A DNA stretch of 39,607 nt from Zygnema cylindricum (taxonomy: Eukaryota > Streptophyta > Zygnematophyceae > Zygnematales > Zygnemataceae), in assembly GCA_037447655.1 (NCBI GenBank), contig JBBHKE010001435.1, positions 186,001-225,607 on the forward strand, given 5' to 3'. The position numbers were made by a program, and so were the translations under genes. Positions within the stretch are counted from its first letter, which is position 1. The number at the start of each line of letters is the position of its first letter. The notes under the pieces were generated by a model. It did no database searches. It was given only the letters and a program-made list of their open reading frames with translations, and was not told the DNA's origin. Shown one piece after another: positions 8,608-18,884 of this stretch.

Positions 8608-9280
8608 TGTTGTTCTACAACCACTGGTGCTGGTGGAGGGGCAGCAGTATTAGTAGAAGTAGACATGATACACTCTCATAAGCTATCAAGAATCCTACCA
8701 AACAGCTGTTATCAAGTGCTCACCAGTTCTTATACAAACATCCAAACCTCAAAAAACTCTATCGAATATAGAGTAACATAAACACTGACTCCCAGTTTCA
8801 ACACAATTGACTTGACAACCTCAAGATATAATACTTAGTTTCCTTAAAACTGTTTGCGCTTATACTTGGAAGTCTGGATACATAATATGTTTTCAGTCCT
8901 AAGTCTCATGCTTGTGTTGTACTGGCAATACTAGTGTACGTGAGAGATACGTCAAACCACCAAGCTACCACTAATCTGTCAAGCTACCACTAAGCTATCA
9001 CTAAGCTACCATTGAGTTACCCACTAAGTTGACTAGAATCGTATCTATCGCAATTGCTCTATTCTGTACACAATCACATTAAGAATATCGGACGCTGCGT
9101 TGTCCGTACGGACTATATCAAATGTAATCGTGGTTGCGTTGTCCTGTCGCAGCTTCGCTGCTGCGCTGCTTTGTCTGCATAGCAGCTCCGCTGCTGCGCT
9201 GCTCTGTCTCCATAGCAGCTATGCTGCTGCGCTGCTGTGTTGCTTTGTCTGCTGAGACTGAAAGATTTCCAAAAATAACA
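8608..9280 (-). repeat. 3' LTR of B1
   Basis: 673 bp. On the minus strand TGTTATTTTTGGAAATC...GTTGTAGAACAACA. It contains the GCTGC-rich variable repeat (9150-9250), the dyad GTCCGTACGGAC (near 9105), the GCTACCACTAAGCTA repeats (8960-9030) and the gag ATG at 8666. Here the gag N-terminus runs out into flanking DNA as a 62-codon frame. The purine tract next to it (9281-9294) is degraded. Confidence 0.9.
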
Positions 9281-9375
9281 CTCTCGTAAAGCTTTAGACT
9301 CAGTATATCGGTGCAGCTGCGATGACAAACTAGCGCAGCATCGCAGCATAACAATTAGCAAGTCACCCAGTTCCA

Positions 9376-11010
9376 CTACATCTTAATGGTGGAGTTATCG
9401 CAGCGTGGCACTATAGCAGTGCAACAATTCAATTTTTCACTTAATCCCATTGCGTCCCTGCAATACGTCAGCTTAGGAGCAGGAAGAGATTCAGTGACCA
9501 TATCAGCAATCATTTTGGCATCTGGCAAATAACATAATTTAATCTCTCTAGAGAACATTTTTTCTCTTACAAAGTGTAATCTTACATCCATGTGTTTGCT
9601 TTTGAAGTGATGACTTGGGTTAGAAGCAATGGCAATGGCATGCTGGTTATCACACCAGATCACTTGTGGACCAATCTGCATGTATCATAGTTCTTGTAAC
9701 ATGGATTTTACCCATAGGAGTTCTTTGAGGGCTGAGCTTGCTGCCATTTATTTTGACTCCATTGTCGACGGTGCTGTAACCTTTTGAAGTTTGTTGCTCC
9801 AGTAGCAAGTACCGTTCCCGATTTGTAAAACAAATCCCGTGGTGGATTTCCAGCTTGGCATGTCGCCATATCTTGCATCACTCCACGTTTGCAATTTTAC
9901 TTCTCCTCCGCCTAGTGTGAGTTTAAGGTCTTTGGTTCCTGCTAAATATCTTAAGACTCTCGTTGCTGCATCAAAGTCAAGTTTTCTTGGATTCTCCAGA
10001 CTCTTGCTCACTACCCCGACTGCTGCAGCAATGTCAAGACGGGTACAGTTCATGAAATATATTAAGCTTCCCACTATCTGACTGTAAGGTATTTGTGTCA
10101 TAGAATCATTCTCCCCTGAAGTTAAATACTCGCTAACAATGACACCTAGTTCTGTCTCTTCTCCCTCTAACTTTTGCCGAAACTCCATTGGAGTTAGACA
10201 TCCTTTTGCCCCCCGCATTCCGTACTCATCTAACATGTTTCCAATAGCCTCCTTTTGGGTCAATTTTATTACTTTCTTATTTCTGTCCCTCTCTACCTGG
10301 ATACCCAAAATATATTTTGCCTCACCGTGGTCTTTCATCTGGAACCGTGAGTTTAGAGCAGTTTTGATTTTGTTAATTTCAGCCATTTATTTGCTAATTA
10401 ATAATAAATCATCTACATACACTGCTATATACACTATCCCATTTTCACCATTTAGAACGTAGAGAGAGTGATCACTACTTATCCTTTGAAATCCTAGGCT
10501 AGTCAAGAATTCATCAAGCTTCAGATTCCACTGTGTGGGGGCCTGTAATAGGTCGTATAGAGATTTTAGCAACTTGCATACTACGTGCTCTTTTCAGGTT
10601 CCACATACTTTTTAGGCTGCAGCATGTAAATGGTCTTTTCTAGTTCTCCATGCAAAATAGGCCGTCTTTATATCCATCTGGTGTATTTCTATATCTTCTA
10701 TAGCCGCTAGGGACAGCAAAATCCTAACTGTCGGAAATCTTAAAACCAGAGAAAATGTTTCTTCAAAATCGATTCTTTCCTTTTGATTATACCCCTTTGC
10801 CACAAGTTAAGCCTTATAACGTTCAATGTTGTTGTCGGGATTTAACTTCACCTTGAATACCCATCTGTTGCCGATCGCTTTTCGGTCCGAAGGAAGGTTC
10901 ACAAGCTCCCATGTTTGAGCCTCCATGATGGACTTCATTTCGTCGTTTGCTGCCTCGATCCAGTGATTCTGCTCCGGTGATGAGAAGGCCTCTTGGATGG
11001 TCAAGGGCTC
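9376..11010 (-). pseudogene. Copia RT and RNase H of B1
   Basis: RT from about 11004 with WIEAANDEM, WVFKVKLNPDN, FPTVRILLSL, the catalytic YVDDLL (about 10405) and LGIQVERDRNKK. Breaks: stops at about 10806 and 10387-10389 (TAA just after YVDDLLLISK, shared with B2), and an indel near 10600. RNase H shows LAGTKDLKLTLGGG, TWSDARYGD, MESK (Glu of E-Y lost or displaced) and WCDNQHAI. The normal stop after GLSE is mutated, giving about 24 extra codons to 9376. It would convert element RNA to cDNA if intact. Confidence 0.9.
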
Positions 11011-12592
11011 CCCAAAGGTTGCCGAGTAGGCAACGTGAGAGCTTGCTTGCAGGCGGCTGCTGGATCTTCTACACCCCGAAAATTTTGAGGCTGAGATCGT
11101 TGGATGCCGCGCATTACGCTGATTACGCTGGTTGCGATCTATGTGTATAAACCATTGTTATTCCGGTTGGAACTGAACTTGTTGAGGAACTTGCAGAGAG
11201 GCGGACTCCGGAGTCACTACCGGAGAATGATGAATATGCGGGACAATTTCTTGCATGCAATCTAAAATTACATATTCATGTACTTTTTGCTGCCTTGTTG
11301 CTCTGTCATTTGAAATAAATATATGGAGTCAAGCTCATCCTTTATAATGATGTTCCTTGCTACAACTTTTTTCTGCCTCTCAAACACAAAGACTCTATAA
11401 CCTTTTGAGTAATCGTCATATCCAAACAAAATACCCGGTAATCCCTCGGTTCAAATTTCCATCTATCTGTAGACGTGTCCAAGATAAAGTATTGACTACC
11501 AAAGACTTTGAAATGGCTAACATCTGGTTTGGTACCTGTCCATATCTCGTAAAGAGCAGTGTCTACGGAACTGGATCCTATCATATTCTTAATGTATACT
11601 GCACAATTTAGAGCCTCAGCCTAGAATTTCGGATCCACATTTTTATCTGCGAGCATCGACCTCGAGCTCTCAGTGAGAGTTCTATTTAGTCTTTTTGAAA
11701 CCCCATTTTGTTCTGGTGAATATGGAACAGTCAATAGATGATTAATACCTTCCTTGAGTAAAAAGGTTTCAAATTCTTTCGATGTATATTCACCACCATT
11801 GTCCGATCTGAGTTGCAAAATAGGTGAATTATGAAGTTTTTCAACCCATGCTTTATAGTGTTTGAAGTGACCAAACACTTCACTCTTCTCTTTGATGAAG
11901 TAAACTTTTGTAAACCTAGAGAAATCATCTGTGAAGGTGACCATATATCTCATCCCCCCGGCAGATGGAACCTTCGGAGGACCAAAAACATCCGAATGAA
12001 TTTGTTGTAACAGTTTCGTTGACCGATGCTCAGACACCTTAGGAAATGGCAATCTGTGGATTTTGCCTAAAGCGCAACCATCACACGTTTTGACATGCGC
12101 ATTTGTGATTGATACACCCTCTATTTTTCCAGTAAGGACCATTTTCCTCAAACTATCATAGTTTACATGGCCTAATCTCTTATGCCACAACTCATCGGAG
12201 TGGAAAACACCGGACTACAAAACATCATTCTCCTTGGTATTAGCCATATCCATGCGGTACATCTTGCTACTGTCTCTAGTATCTGTAACAGCAACCTTGC
12301 CATTTTTGCTAACAACCTGCCGACCATTTTTCACATTAACCTCAAAGCCTTTACTCTCTACCAACGACGTAGAAAACATATTTTTCTTAAAGTCAGGCAC
12401 AAATAAGACATTGTGAAGAGTTCTTTCAATTGCTTTTCCTTCTACATCAACTACCAAGGACACATCACCCACAGCACGAGTCTGGACACTCATTCCACAA
12501 GCATAATAAATATTATTCTCCGGCGTTGCTATCATATTTTTGAAGATGGCCTTGTTCCAGCACATGTGGGCTGACGCTCCTGTATCCATTAT
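11011..12592 (-). pseudogene. Copia protease and integrase of B1
   Basis: Protease begins after an in-frame TAG (12593-12595, a Trp codon in relatives) with IMDTGASAHMC. A stop interrupts near 12214. Integrase has WHKRLGHVNYDSL, CDGCALGKIHR, HSDVFGP (first Asp), RSDNGGEY (second Asp), and NGVSKRLNRT, where the D,D35E Glu is Lys (codon at 11693-11695). A stop falls at about 11621, and a one-base deletion in the C-terminal part shifts the frame near 11445. The linker to RT (11333-11010) is heavily decayed. Confidence 0.9.
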
Positions 12593-13141
12593 CTATCCAG
12601 GGTCCTTTGAGCCCTCCATTGCTGCCGCCATAGCGAATAGATCGGTGTCGTCCTCCTCAAAAAATGTCAGAGTCTCGTCTTAGAGTGATGAAGAAGCTGA
12701 AAACAGTGCATTTCCACGAGGTGTGGGCCCCGTGAAGCTTTTGTAAAACTGACTTTGTTGCCATCCCGGCCTGTATAAACTTGTTTCGTTAGCTTGTTTA
12801 AGTTTAGGAAATAATTTGTATCCATGACCTCTCTCACTACAATAAAAACATGCATTGTTGGATTGTCTATTTCCACCCTGATTAAACCTTCTGAACTGGT
12901 TATACTGATTACGTTGCTGATTAAATAGACTTTTCATCCCAAAGTCTAAATTGAAAGCCTCTACTTGCTCAACATTGAGAATATTAGATGTAGTTTCCAC
13001 CTCTACTATAATATTGATGGCTAACTGTAAAGTCCAGCTAGCTTTATCTTTTTGTTTGAGCATGTCAGATGCTCCTTTCATACTACAAAGGAGATCCCTC
13101 ATGAGCAAAGCTGCCTGTTGAAACGGAGGAAACACCCCACC

Positions 13142-13249
13142 TGCACAAGCATGTACATCTACAAGGATGCGAAATTTGTTAGAATATTCAGCCATTGCAC
13201 AAGCATGTACATCTACAAGGATGCGAAATTTGTTAGAATATTCAGCCAT
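13142..13249 (-). repeat. In-frame 54-bp tandem duplication in B1 gag
   Basis: 13142-13195 and 13196-13249 are identical (begin TGCACAAGCATGTAC). They encode the 18-residue unit MAEYSNKFRILVDVHACA twice. B3 and E have one copy, so the duplication is private to B1. Confidence 0.93.
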
Positions 13250-13572
13250 TGTACCGCCTGTGTACTTATAGTCCCAAATTTTTCCAGCCAATAGAAGTTC
13301 TTCCTAGACATAAGCCTTTTCATAATCACTTTTAAGGGATTTCCATATATCAATTGCTCTTTTCATTTTTATCCAAGACATAGCCAGGTCCTCAAATATA
13401 CAAAATTTCAGAATAGAACGAGCTTGCGTATTTTTCTTAGACCATGACCGATCAAATTCATCCAGCGAACCATCCAATATATCCAAAAGATTGACATTCT
13501 CGAAATGTGTCTCCACCATATCTGCCCAGTAAACAAACTTTTCCCCAAAAAAGATAAGAATTCTTGAGGACA

Positions 13573-13583
13573 GGCCCATAACC
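13573..13583 (-). promoter_or_regulatory. Primer-binding site of B1, half initiator tRNA-Met
   Basis: Minus strand GGTTATGGGCC directly after the LTR end AACAACA; 11 nt complementary to the anticodon-loop side of tRNA-iMet (GGCCCATAACC). It diverges from family A after position 11. It lies in the gag frame (Q-V-M-G). Confidence 0.8.
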
Positions 13584-14250
13584 TGTTGTTCTACAAACAC
13601 CGGTGCAGGTGGAGGGGCAGCAGTAGTAGTAGAAGTCGACATGATACACTCTCATAAGCTATCAAGAATCCTACCAAACAACTGTTATCAAGTGCTCACC
13701 AGTTCTTATACAAACATCCAAACCCCACAAAACTCTATCAAAATATAGAGTAGTATAAACACTGATAATTCCCAAAGTTTCAACACAATTGACCCGACAA
13801 CACTCAAGATATAATACTCAGATTTTTCCCAAAAATTGTTTGCAGTTTTACTACTTGGAAGTATGGATACATAATATGTTCTGAGTCCTAAGTCTTATAC
13901 TTCTATTGAACTGGCAACATAGTGTCCTTACATCAAACCTCCAAGCTACCACTAATCTATCAAGCTACCACTGAGCTACCACTAAGCAATCACTAAGCTA
14001 CCACTGAGCTATCACTAAGCTACCACTGAGCTATCACTAAGCTACCGCTGAGTTACCCATTAAGTTGACTGGAATCGTATCTATCGCAGTTGCTCTATCC
14101 TATACAGAATCACATTAAGAATATCAGACGCTGCGTTGTCTATACGGACCATATCAAATATAATCGTGGTTGCGTTGTCCTGTCAGTGTTGTAGCTTCGC
14201 TGCTGCGCTCCTCTGCTGCTGCGCTGTTGCACTGCTCGGCTGCTACGCTG
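13584..14250 (-). repeat. 5' LTR of B1, truncated
   Basis: About 667 bp from the U5 end (TGTTGTTCTAC on plus) to the GCTGC-rich repeat, where family C sequence begins at 14251. The missing outer part matches 15451-15591 across the family C fragment. Confidence 0.85.
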
Positions 14251-15450
14251 TGTGGTCCATAGCTTATTTCAACCATGAATTACTCACCGTAACACCCACA
14301 GACTAACTCAAAAACAGCTGTGTTTCAGACGACACAGATTACTCCACAATAAAAAAAAAATGATCTCAAACTGCACCAATATGCGGTATACCATATACAC
14401 TGTAAACACCCAAAGTTACAGCCAAATACACCACGGCATCTAGAAGATATAAGCTCCAGAGTTTCCTAAAAATAGCTGACATTTTGACAAACTAACCACT
14501 TAGACTGTTCACAAAATCTTACAAAGATACTGGAATACAATGAAACTTTACACACATGTAGATTCTATATCATAGAATAACTCCACAAAGTTTCACATAA
14601 AAGCATAAATCACAGTGATCACACCAACAGGTCAAAGATGCAGAAAACAGTTTGCCATTTCTTTGATTAACTTGACTGCGATACATAAAATAATCTAAGT
14701 CCTGCAAGTTATACTCAGAGTACGGAGGCATACCAGCCGTACTGTATCTACTCTAATAACATAACTAGTCAAAAGGACAGACCTCTGTTGTACAGAATAT
14801 TTACACCGAACTCTTTGTATGTCAGAAATTAAGCTACCACTAAGCATCTACTAAGCTACCACTATCGTTTAATCATAATTACTTGAAATCTATCATATTC
14901 ATATTATCCGTAGTTGCGCTAGCTGCGCTGGCTGCGCTTTCCGTACGGATCATAAAAATAGTCGTTATTGCGTTGACTTAACTGCGTCGCAGCTGCTCCG
15001 TACCGGCGGCGCCTATTTCAACATTCCGTTTATTTTACATCTGATTGCTTCGAGATCCGCCATCCATTTGACATTGCTTGTTCACACCTCTCAATGAGTC
15101 TTTTACGTAACTTTAATTATCAATCCGTTCGCTCCCCCAATCCGTGAATCTATTCAAACCTCCATATTAAATCTAATTAGCAGTTACTGGCGAACTGTCT
15201 CGTACGCACGAAACTGACTTTTCAAAACAACACTTCCCCGAAAATTTAGTTTCGTGTACCCAAAATATATGCAGCTTGTAATACTATGTTGCTACGCTGT
15301 GCTAGTTTGACATCGCAGCGCAGTATGAATACAAAGTGGAGCGTGTACTGCTATGCTGCTACGCTGCGCTAGTTTGACATCGCTATCCTAACTGCTGCTC
15401 TTTTTCACCTTTAACTTCCTCCTCATAGCCTCATCTACTAAGACTAAAGC
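14251..15450 (-). mobile_element. Family C LTR fragment, copy 1
   Basis: LTR at 14251-15232 (982 bp): minus strand TGTTGTTTTGAAAAGTCAG...TATGGACCACA. A purine tract follows outward at 15233-15245 (minus GGGGAAG). 15246-15450 looks like element 3' sequence; it could include a decayed RNase H tail, which is tentative. The same LTR recurs at 38652-39607. It shares the GCTACCACTAAGC motif and a TCCGTACGGAT dyad with family B LTRs, so B and C are related. Near its U5 end is an ATG-led frame (MVEISYGP) in the same phase as in families A and B. Confidence 0.78.
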
Positions 15451-15591
15451 TTTCAAATTCTACACGCTGGTGCATTGCTCTGCTGTATAGCTGCTCCCCT
15501 GCTCTGTCATCTCTGTTGTATAGCAACTGCGCTGCTCAGTCTGTATAGCAGCTGCGTTGCTTTGAGAATGAAAGTTTCCAAAACGACAACA
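15451..15591 (-). repeat. LTR remnant beside B2 RNase H
   Basis: The outer 5' part of a family B LTR (plus strand ends GAAAGTTTCCAAAACGACAACA) with GCTGC-rich repeats, followed by the PPT (CTCCCCTAAAGCTTT, 15592-15606). It complements the B1 5' LTR cut at 14250. Confidence 0.8.
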
Positions 15592-15682
15592 CTCCCCTAA
15601 AGCTTTATACTCAATATACCAACGCAGCTGCGGTTAATGATGGATTTATCTCAGAGTGGTAGTATAGTAGCGCAGCAATTCA

Positions 15683-16173
15683 ACTATTCAATTAATCCCA
15701 TTGCGTCCCTACAATACTTCAGCTTAGGAGCAGGATGGGCTTTAGTGAGCATATCACCAATCATTTTTGCATCTGGCAAATAACATTATTTAATCACTCT
15801 AGAGAACACTTTTTCTCTTACAAAGTGTAATCATACATCCATGTGCTTGCTTTTGAAGTGATGACTCGAGTTAGAAACAATGGCAATGGCAGCCTGGTTA
15901 TCACACCAAATCACTTGTGGACCAACTTGCATGTATCCTAGTTCTTGTAACATGGATTTTACACATAATTTCTTTGAGGACCGAGCTTGCTGCCATATAT
16001 TTTGACTCCATTATCGACAATGCTGTAACCTTTTGAAGTTTGCTGCTCCAGCAGCAAGTACCGTTCCCAATTTGTAGAACGAATCTCATGGTGGATTTCC
16101 CGCTTGGCATGTCGCCATAGCTTGCATCACTCCATGTTTCCAGCTTGACTTCTCCTCTGCCTAGAGTGAGTTT
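15683..16173 (-). pseudogene. RNase H C-terminal half of B2
   Basis: Continues from the block at 21861. Motifs: SYGDMPSGKSTMRF, CCWSSKLQKVTALS, MESKYMAASS and, in a second frame after an indel near 15970, VIWCDN and HHFKSKHMDV. There are stops near 15835 and 15785, and the end GLIE is at about 15686. Family RNase H catalytic Asp in CDN is retained. Inactive because of the frameshift, stops and interruption by B3. Confidence 0.85.
16169..16173. repeat. Left target-site duplication of B3 (AGTTT)
   Basis: AGTTT immediately before the LTR start; the matching copy is at 21861-21865. The uninterrupted target sequence is preserved in the homologous B4 RNase H at about 33987-33999. Confidence 0.92.
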
Positions 16174-16848
16174 TGTTGTCTTTTTGGAAAGCTTTCTGTT
16201 GTCTTTTTTGGAAAGCTTTCAGTCTCAGAGTAGCGCAGCTGCTTTACAGACAGAGCAGCGCAGCTGCTATACAGCAGAGCAGCGCAGCAGCAGACCAGCT
16301 GCTATACAGCAGAGCAGCGCAGCAGCGAAGCTTCAACACAGATAGGACAAGGCAACCATGATTATGTTTGATACGGTCCGTACGGACAACGCAACGTCTA
16401 ATATTCTTAATGTGATTCTGTACAGAATAGAGCAACTTCGATAGATACGATTCTAGTTAGCTTAGTGATAGCTCAGTGGTAGCTTAGTGATAGCTCAATG
16501 GTAGCTTGACATATTAGTGGTAGCTCGGTGGTTTGATGTACCTCTCAAGTACAATGGTGTTGCTAGTTCAACACAAGTATAAGACTTAGGACTCATAGCA
16601 TATTATGTATCCAGACTTGCAAGTAGTAAAACTGCAAACAGTTTTTGGGAAACTTCTGAGTATTATATCTTGAGTGTTGTCAGGTTAATTATGCTATTTC
16701 TGAGAGTGTATCATGTCTACTTCTACTACTATTGCTGCTTCTCCACCTGCACCACTTTGGGAGTTATCAGTGTTTATGCTACTCTATATTCTGATAGAGT
16801 TTTGTGAGGTTTGGATGCTTATATAAGAATTGGTGAGTACTTTAGAAC
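16174..16848 (+). repeat. 5' LTR of B3, rearranged
   Basis: The first 23 nt (16174-16196) are repeated at 16197-16220; the 3' LTR has one copy. Near the inner end two blocks have swapped order: the block with the gag ATG (about 16695-16752, CTGAGAGTGTATCATG...CCTGCAC) precedes the block with the TATA box (16753-16848, ACTTTGGGAGTTATCAG...GAGTAC), the reverse of every other family B LTR. The terminal GTAGAACAACA and the primer-binding site are missing. Confidence 0.88.
16822..16828 (+). promoter_or_regulatory. TATA box of the B3 5' LTR
   Basis: TATAAGA in the conserved context GGATGCTTATATAAGAATTGG. In normally ordered LTRs it is about 70-90 nt upstream of the gag ATG; here the ATG-bearing block lies upstream of it. 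Confidence 0.45.
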
Positions 16849-18884
16849 AAGGGGATAAGTATGTTTACTGAGCGGATATTTTGGAAACACATTTTGAAAA
16901 TGTCAATCTTTTGAATATATTGGATGGTTCGCTGGATGAATCTGATCTGTCGTGGTCTAAGAAAAATACGCAAGCTCGTTCTATTCTGAAATTTTGTATA
17001 TTTGAGGACTTAGCTATGTCTCGGATAAAGATGAAAAAAACAATTGATATCTGGAAATCTCTTAAAAGTGATTATGAAAAGGTCAATGTCCAGGAAGAGC
17101 TTCTATCGGCTGGAAAAATTTGGGACAATAAGTACACTGGCGGTACAATAACTGAATATTCTAACAAATTTCGTATCCTTGTAGATGCACATGCTTGTGC
17201 AGGTGGGGTGTTTCCTCTTTTTCAACAGGTTGCACTGCTCATGAGGGGTCTCCCTCGTAGTATGAAAGGAGCATCTGACATGCTCAAACAAAAAGATAAA
17301 ACTAGCAGGACTTTACAGTTAGCCATCAATATTTTACTAGAGGAGGAAGCTACATCTAATATTCTCAATGTTGAGCAAGTAGAGGCTTTTAATTCAGAAT
17401 TTGAAAGAAAAGAACAGTTTAATCAGCAAAGGAATCAGTATAATCAGTTCAGACAGTTTAATCAAGGTGGAAATAGACAATCCAACAATGCATGTTTTTA
17501 TTGTAGTGAGAGAGGTCATAGATACAAATTTTGTCCTAAGCTTAAAAAAGCTAACGATACAGGTTTATACCGGCTGGGATGGCAACAAAGCCAGTTTTAC
17601 AAAGGCTTCACGGGGACTACATCTCGTGGAAATGCATTATTTTCGGCTTCTTCGTCTCTCCAAAATGAGACTTTGACGGTTTCTACGGAGGACGATACGG
17701 ATCTATTCGCTATGGCGACTGCAATGGAGGGCGCGAAGGACCCCGGATGGATAATGGATACAGGAGCGTCAGCCCACATGTGCTGGAACAAGGCCATCTT
17801 CAAAAATCTGACAGCAACGCCGAAGAAAAATATTTATTATGCTTGTGGAATGAGTGTCCAAACTCGTGCTGTGGGTGATGTGTCCTTACTAGTTGATGTA
17901 GATGGGAAAGCCATTGAAAGGACTCTTCACAATGTCTTATTTGTGCCTGACTTTAAGAAAAATCTGTTTTCTACGTCGTTAGTAGAGAGCAAAGGTTTTG
18001 AGGTTAATTTGAAAAATGGTCGGCAAGTTGTTCGCAAAAATGGCAAGGTTGCAGTTACAGGTACTAGAGATAGTAGCAAGATGTATCGCATGGATATGGC
18101 TAATACAAAGGAACATGATGTTTTGTACTCCGGTGATTTGCACTCAGATGAGTTGTGGCATAAAAGATTAGGCCATGTAAATTATGATAGTTTGAGAAAA
18201 CTGGTCGCTACTGGAAAAATAGAGGGTGTATCAATCACAGATGGGCCGGTCAAAACATGCGATGGTTGCGCTTTAGGAAAAATCCATAGATTGCCATTTC
18301 CTAAGGAGTTTGAGCATCGGTCAACGAAACTTTTACAACAAATTCATTCGGATGTCTTTGGCCCGGCGAAGGTTCATATTGCCGGAGGGATGAAATATAT
18401 GGTCACCTTCACAGATGATTTCTCAAGGTTTACAAAAGTTTACTTCATGAGGGAGAAGAGTGAAGTGTTTAGTCACTTCAAACACTATAAAGCATGGGCT
18501 GAAAAACTTCATAATTCATCTATTTTGCAGCTCAGATCGAACAATGGTGGTGAATATACATCGAAAGAATTTGAAACCTTTTTACTCGAGGAAGGCATTA
18601 GTCATCTATTGACTGTTCCATATTCACTGGAACAAAATGGGGTGTCGGAAAGACTGAATAGAACTCTCATGGAAAGCTCTAGGTCTATGCTCGCAGATAT
18701 AAATGTGGATCCGAAATTCTGGGCTGAGGCTCTAAATTGTGCAGTTTATATTAAAAATAGGATAGGATCACGATCGGTGGAAACTACTCCTTACGAGATC
18801 TGGACAGTAGCAAACCAGATGTTAGCCATTTCAAGGTCTTTGGTAGTCAATGCTTCATTTTGGATACGTCTACAGATAGATTGA
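16849..18884 (+). pseudogene. Copia gag-protease-integrase frame of B3
   Basis: A single open frame of over 660 codons shows that gag, protease and integrase are one polyprotein. It begins without an ATG (TTG at 16881) because the normal start sits in the LTR and was displaced. Zinc knuckle CFYCSERGHRYKFC, complete CX2CX4HX4C, at 17493-17534. Protease WIMDTGASAHM with the DTG at 17757-17765. Integrase HHCC (WHKRLGH, CDGC), HSDVFGP with the first Asp, RSNNGGEY where the second Asp is Asn (AAC, 18540-18542), and VSERLNRT with the Glu at D+36. A frameshift near 18810 ends the frame at 18884. Confidence 0.93.

Larger units (their letters stand above)
12596..13642 (-). pseudogene. Copia gag of B1, ATG inside the LTR
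   Basis: ATG at 13642-13640 inside the LTR. The first 20 residues (MSTSTTTAAPPPAPVFVEQQ) are LTR-coded; V-M-G comes from the primer-binding site. Then FGEKFVYWADMVETHFENV, SWSKKNTQARSILKF and IWKSLKSDYEKAYV, typical of copia UBN2-type gag. A TAG at about 13304 interrupts. An in-frame 18-residue tandem duplication sits at 13142-13249. Basic Asn/Gln-rich stretch, then the zinc knuckle CFYCSERGHGYKLF with the last Cys replaced by Phe. A stop near 12680 separates it from protease. Confidence 0.9.
8608..14250 (-). mobile_element. Family B copia element B1
   Basis: Minus-strand element with 3' LTR (8608-9280), RNase H, RT, integrase, protease, gag, primer-binding site and a 5' LTR (13584-14250) truncated by family C sequence. 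Gag and pol form one frame in the best-preserved relative (B3). B1 has many stops and indels. Three of its lesions (TAG before the protease, Glu-to-Lys in integrase, TAA after YVDD) are also in B2. Confidence 0.92.

Noticed and set aside
15001-15030. Family C LTR boundary at the CAACATTCCG position
   Set aside because: Homology between the two C copies continues for another 200 bp, and a better end with a purine tract lies at 15232.
15246-15450. RNase H tail of family C
   Set aside because: A short LTKAL-like reading is possible on the minus strand but is too weak to annotate as coding.
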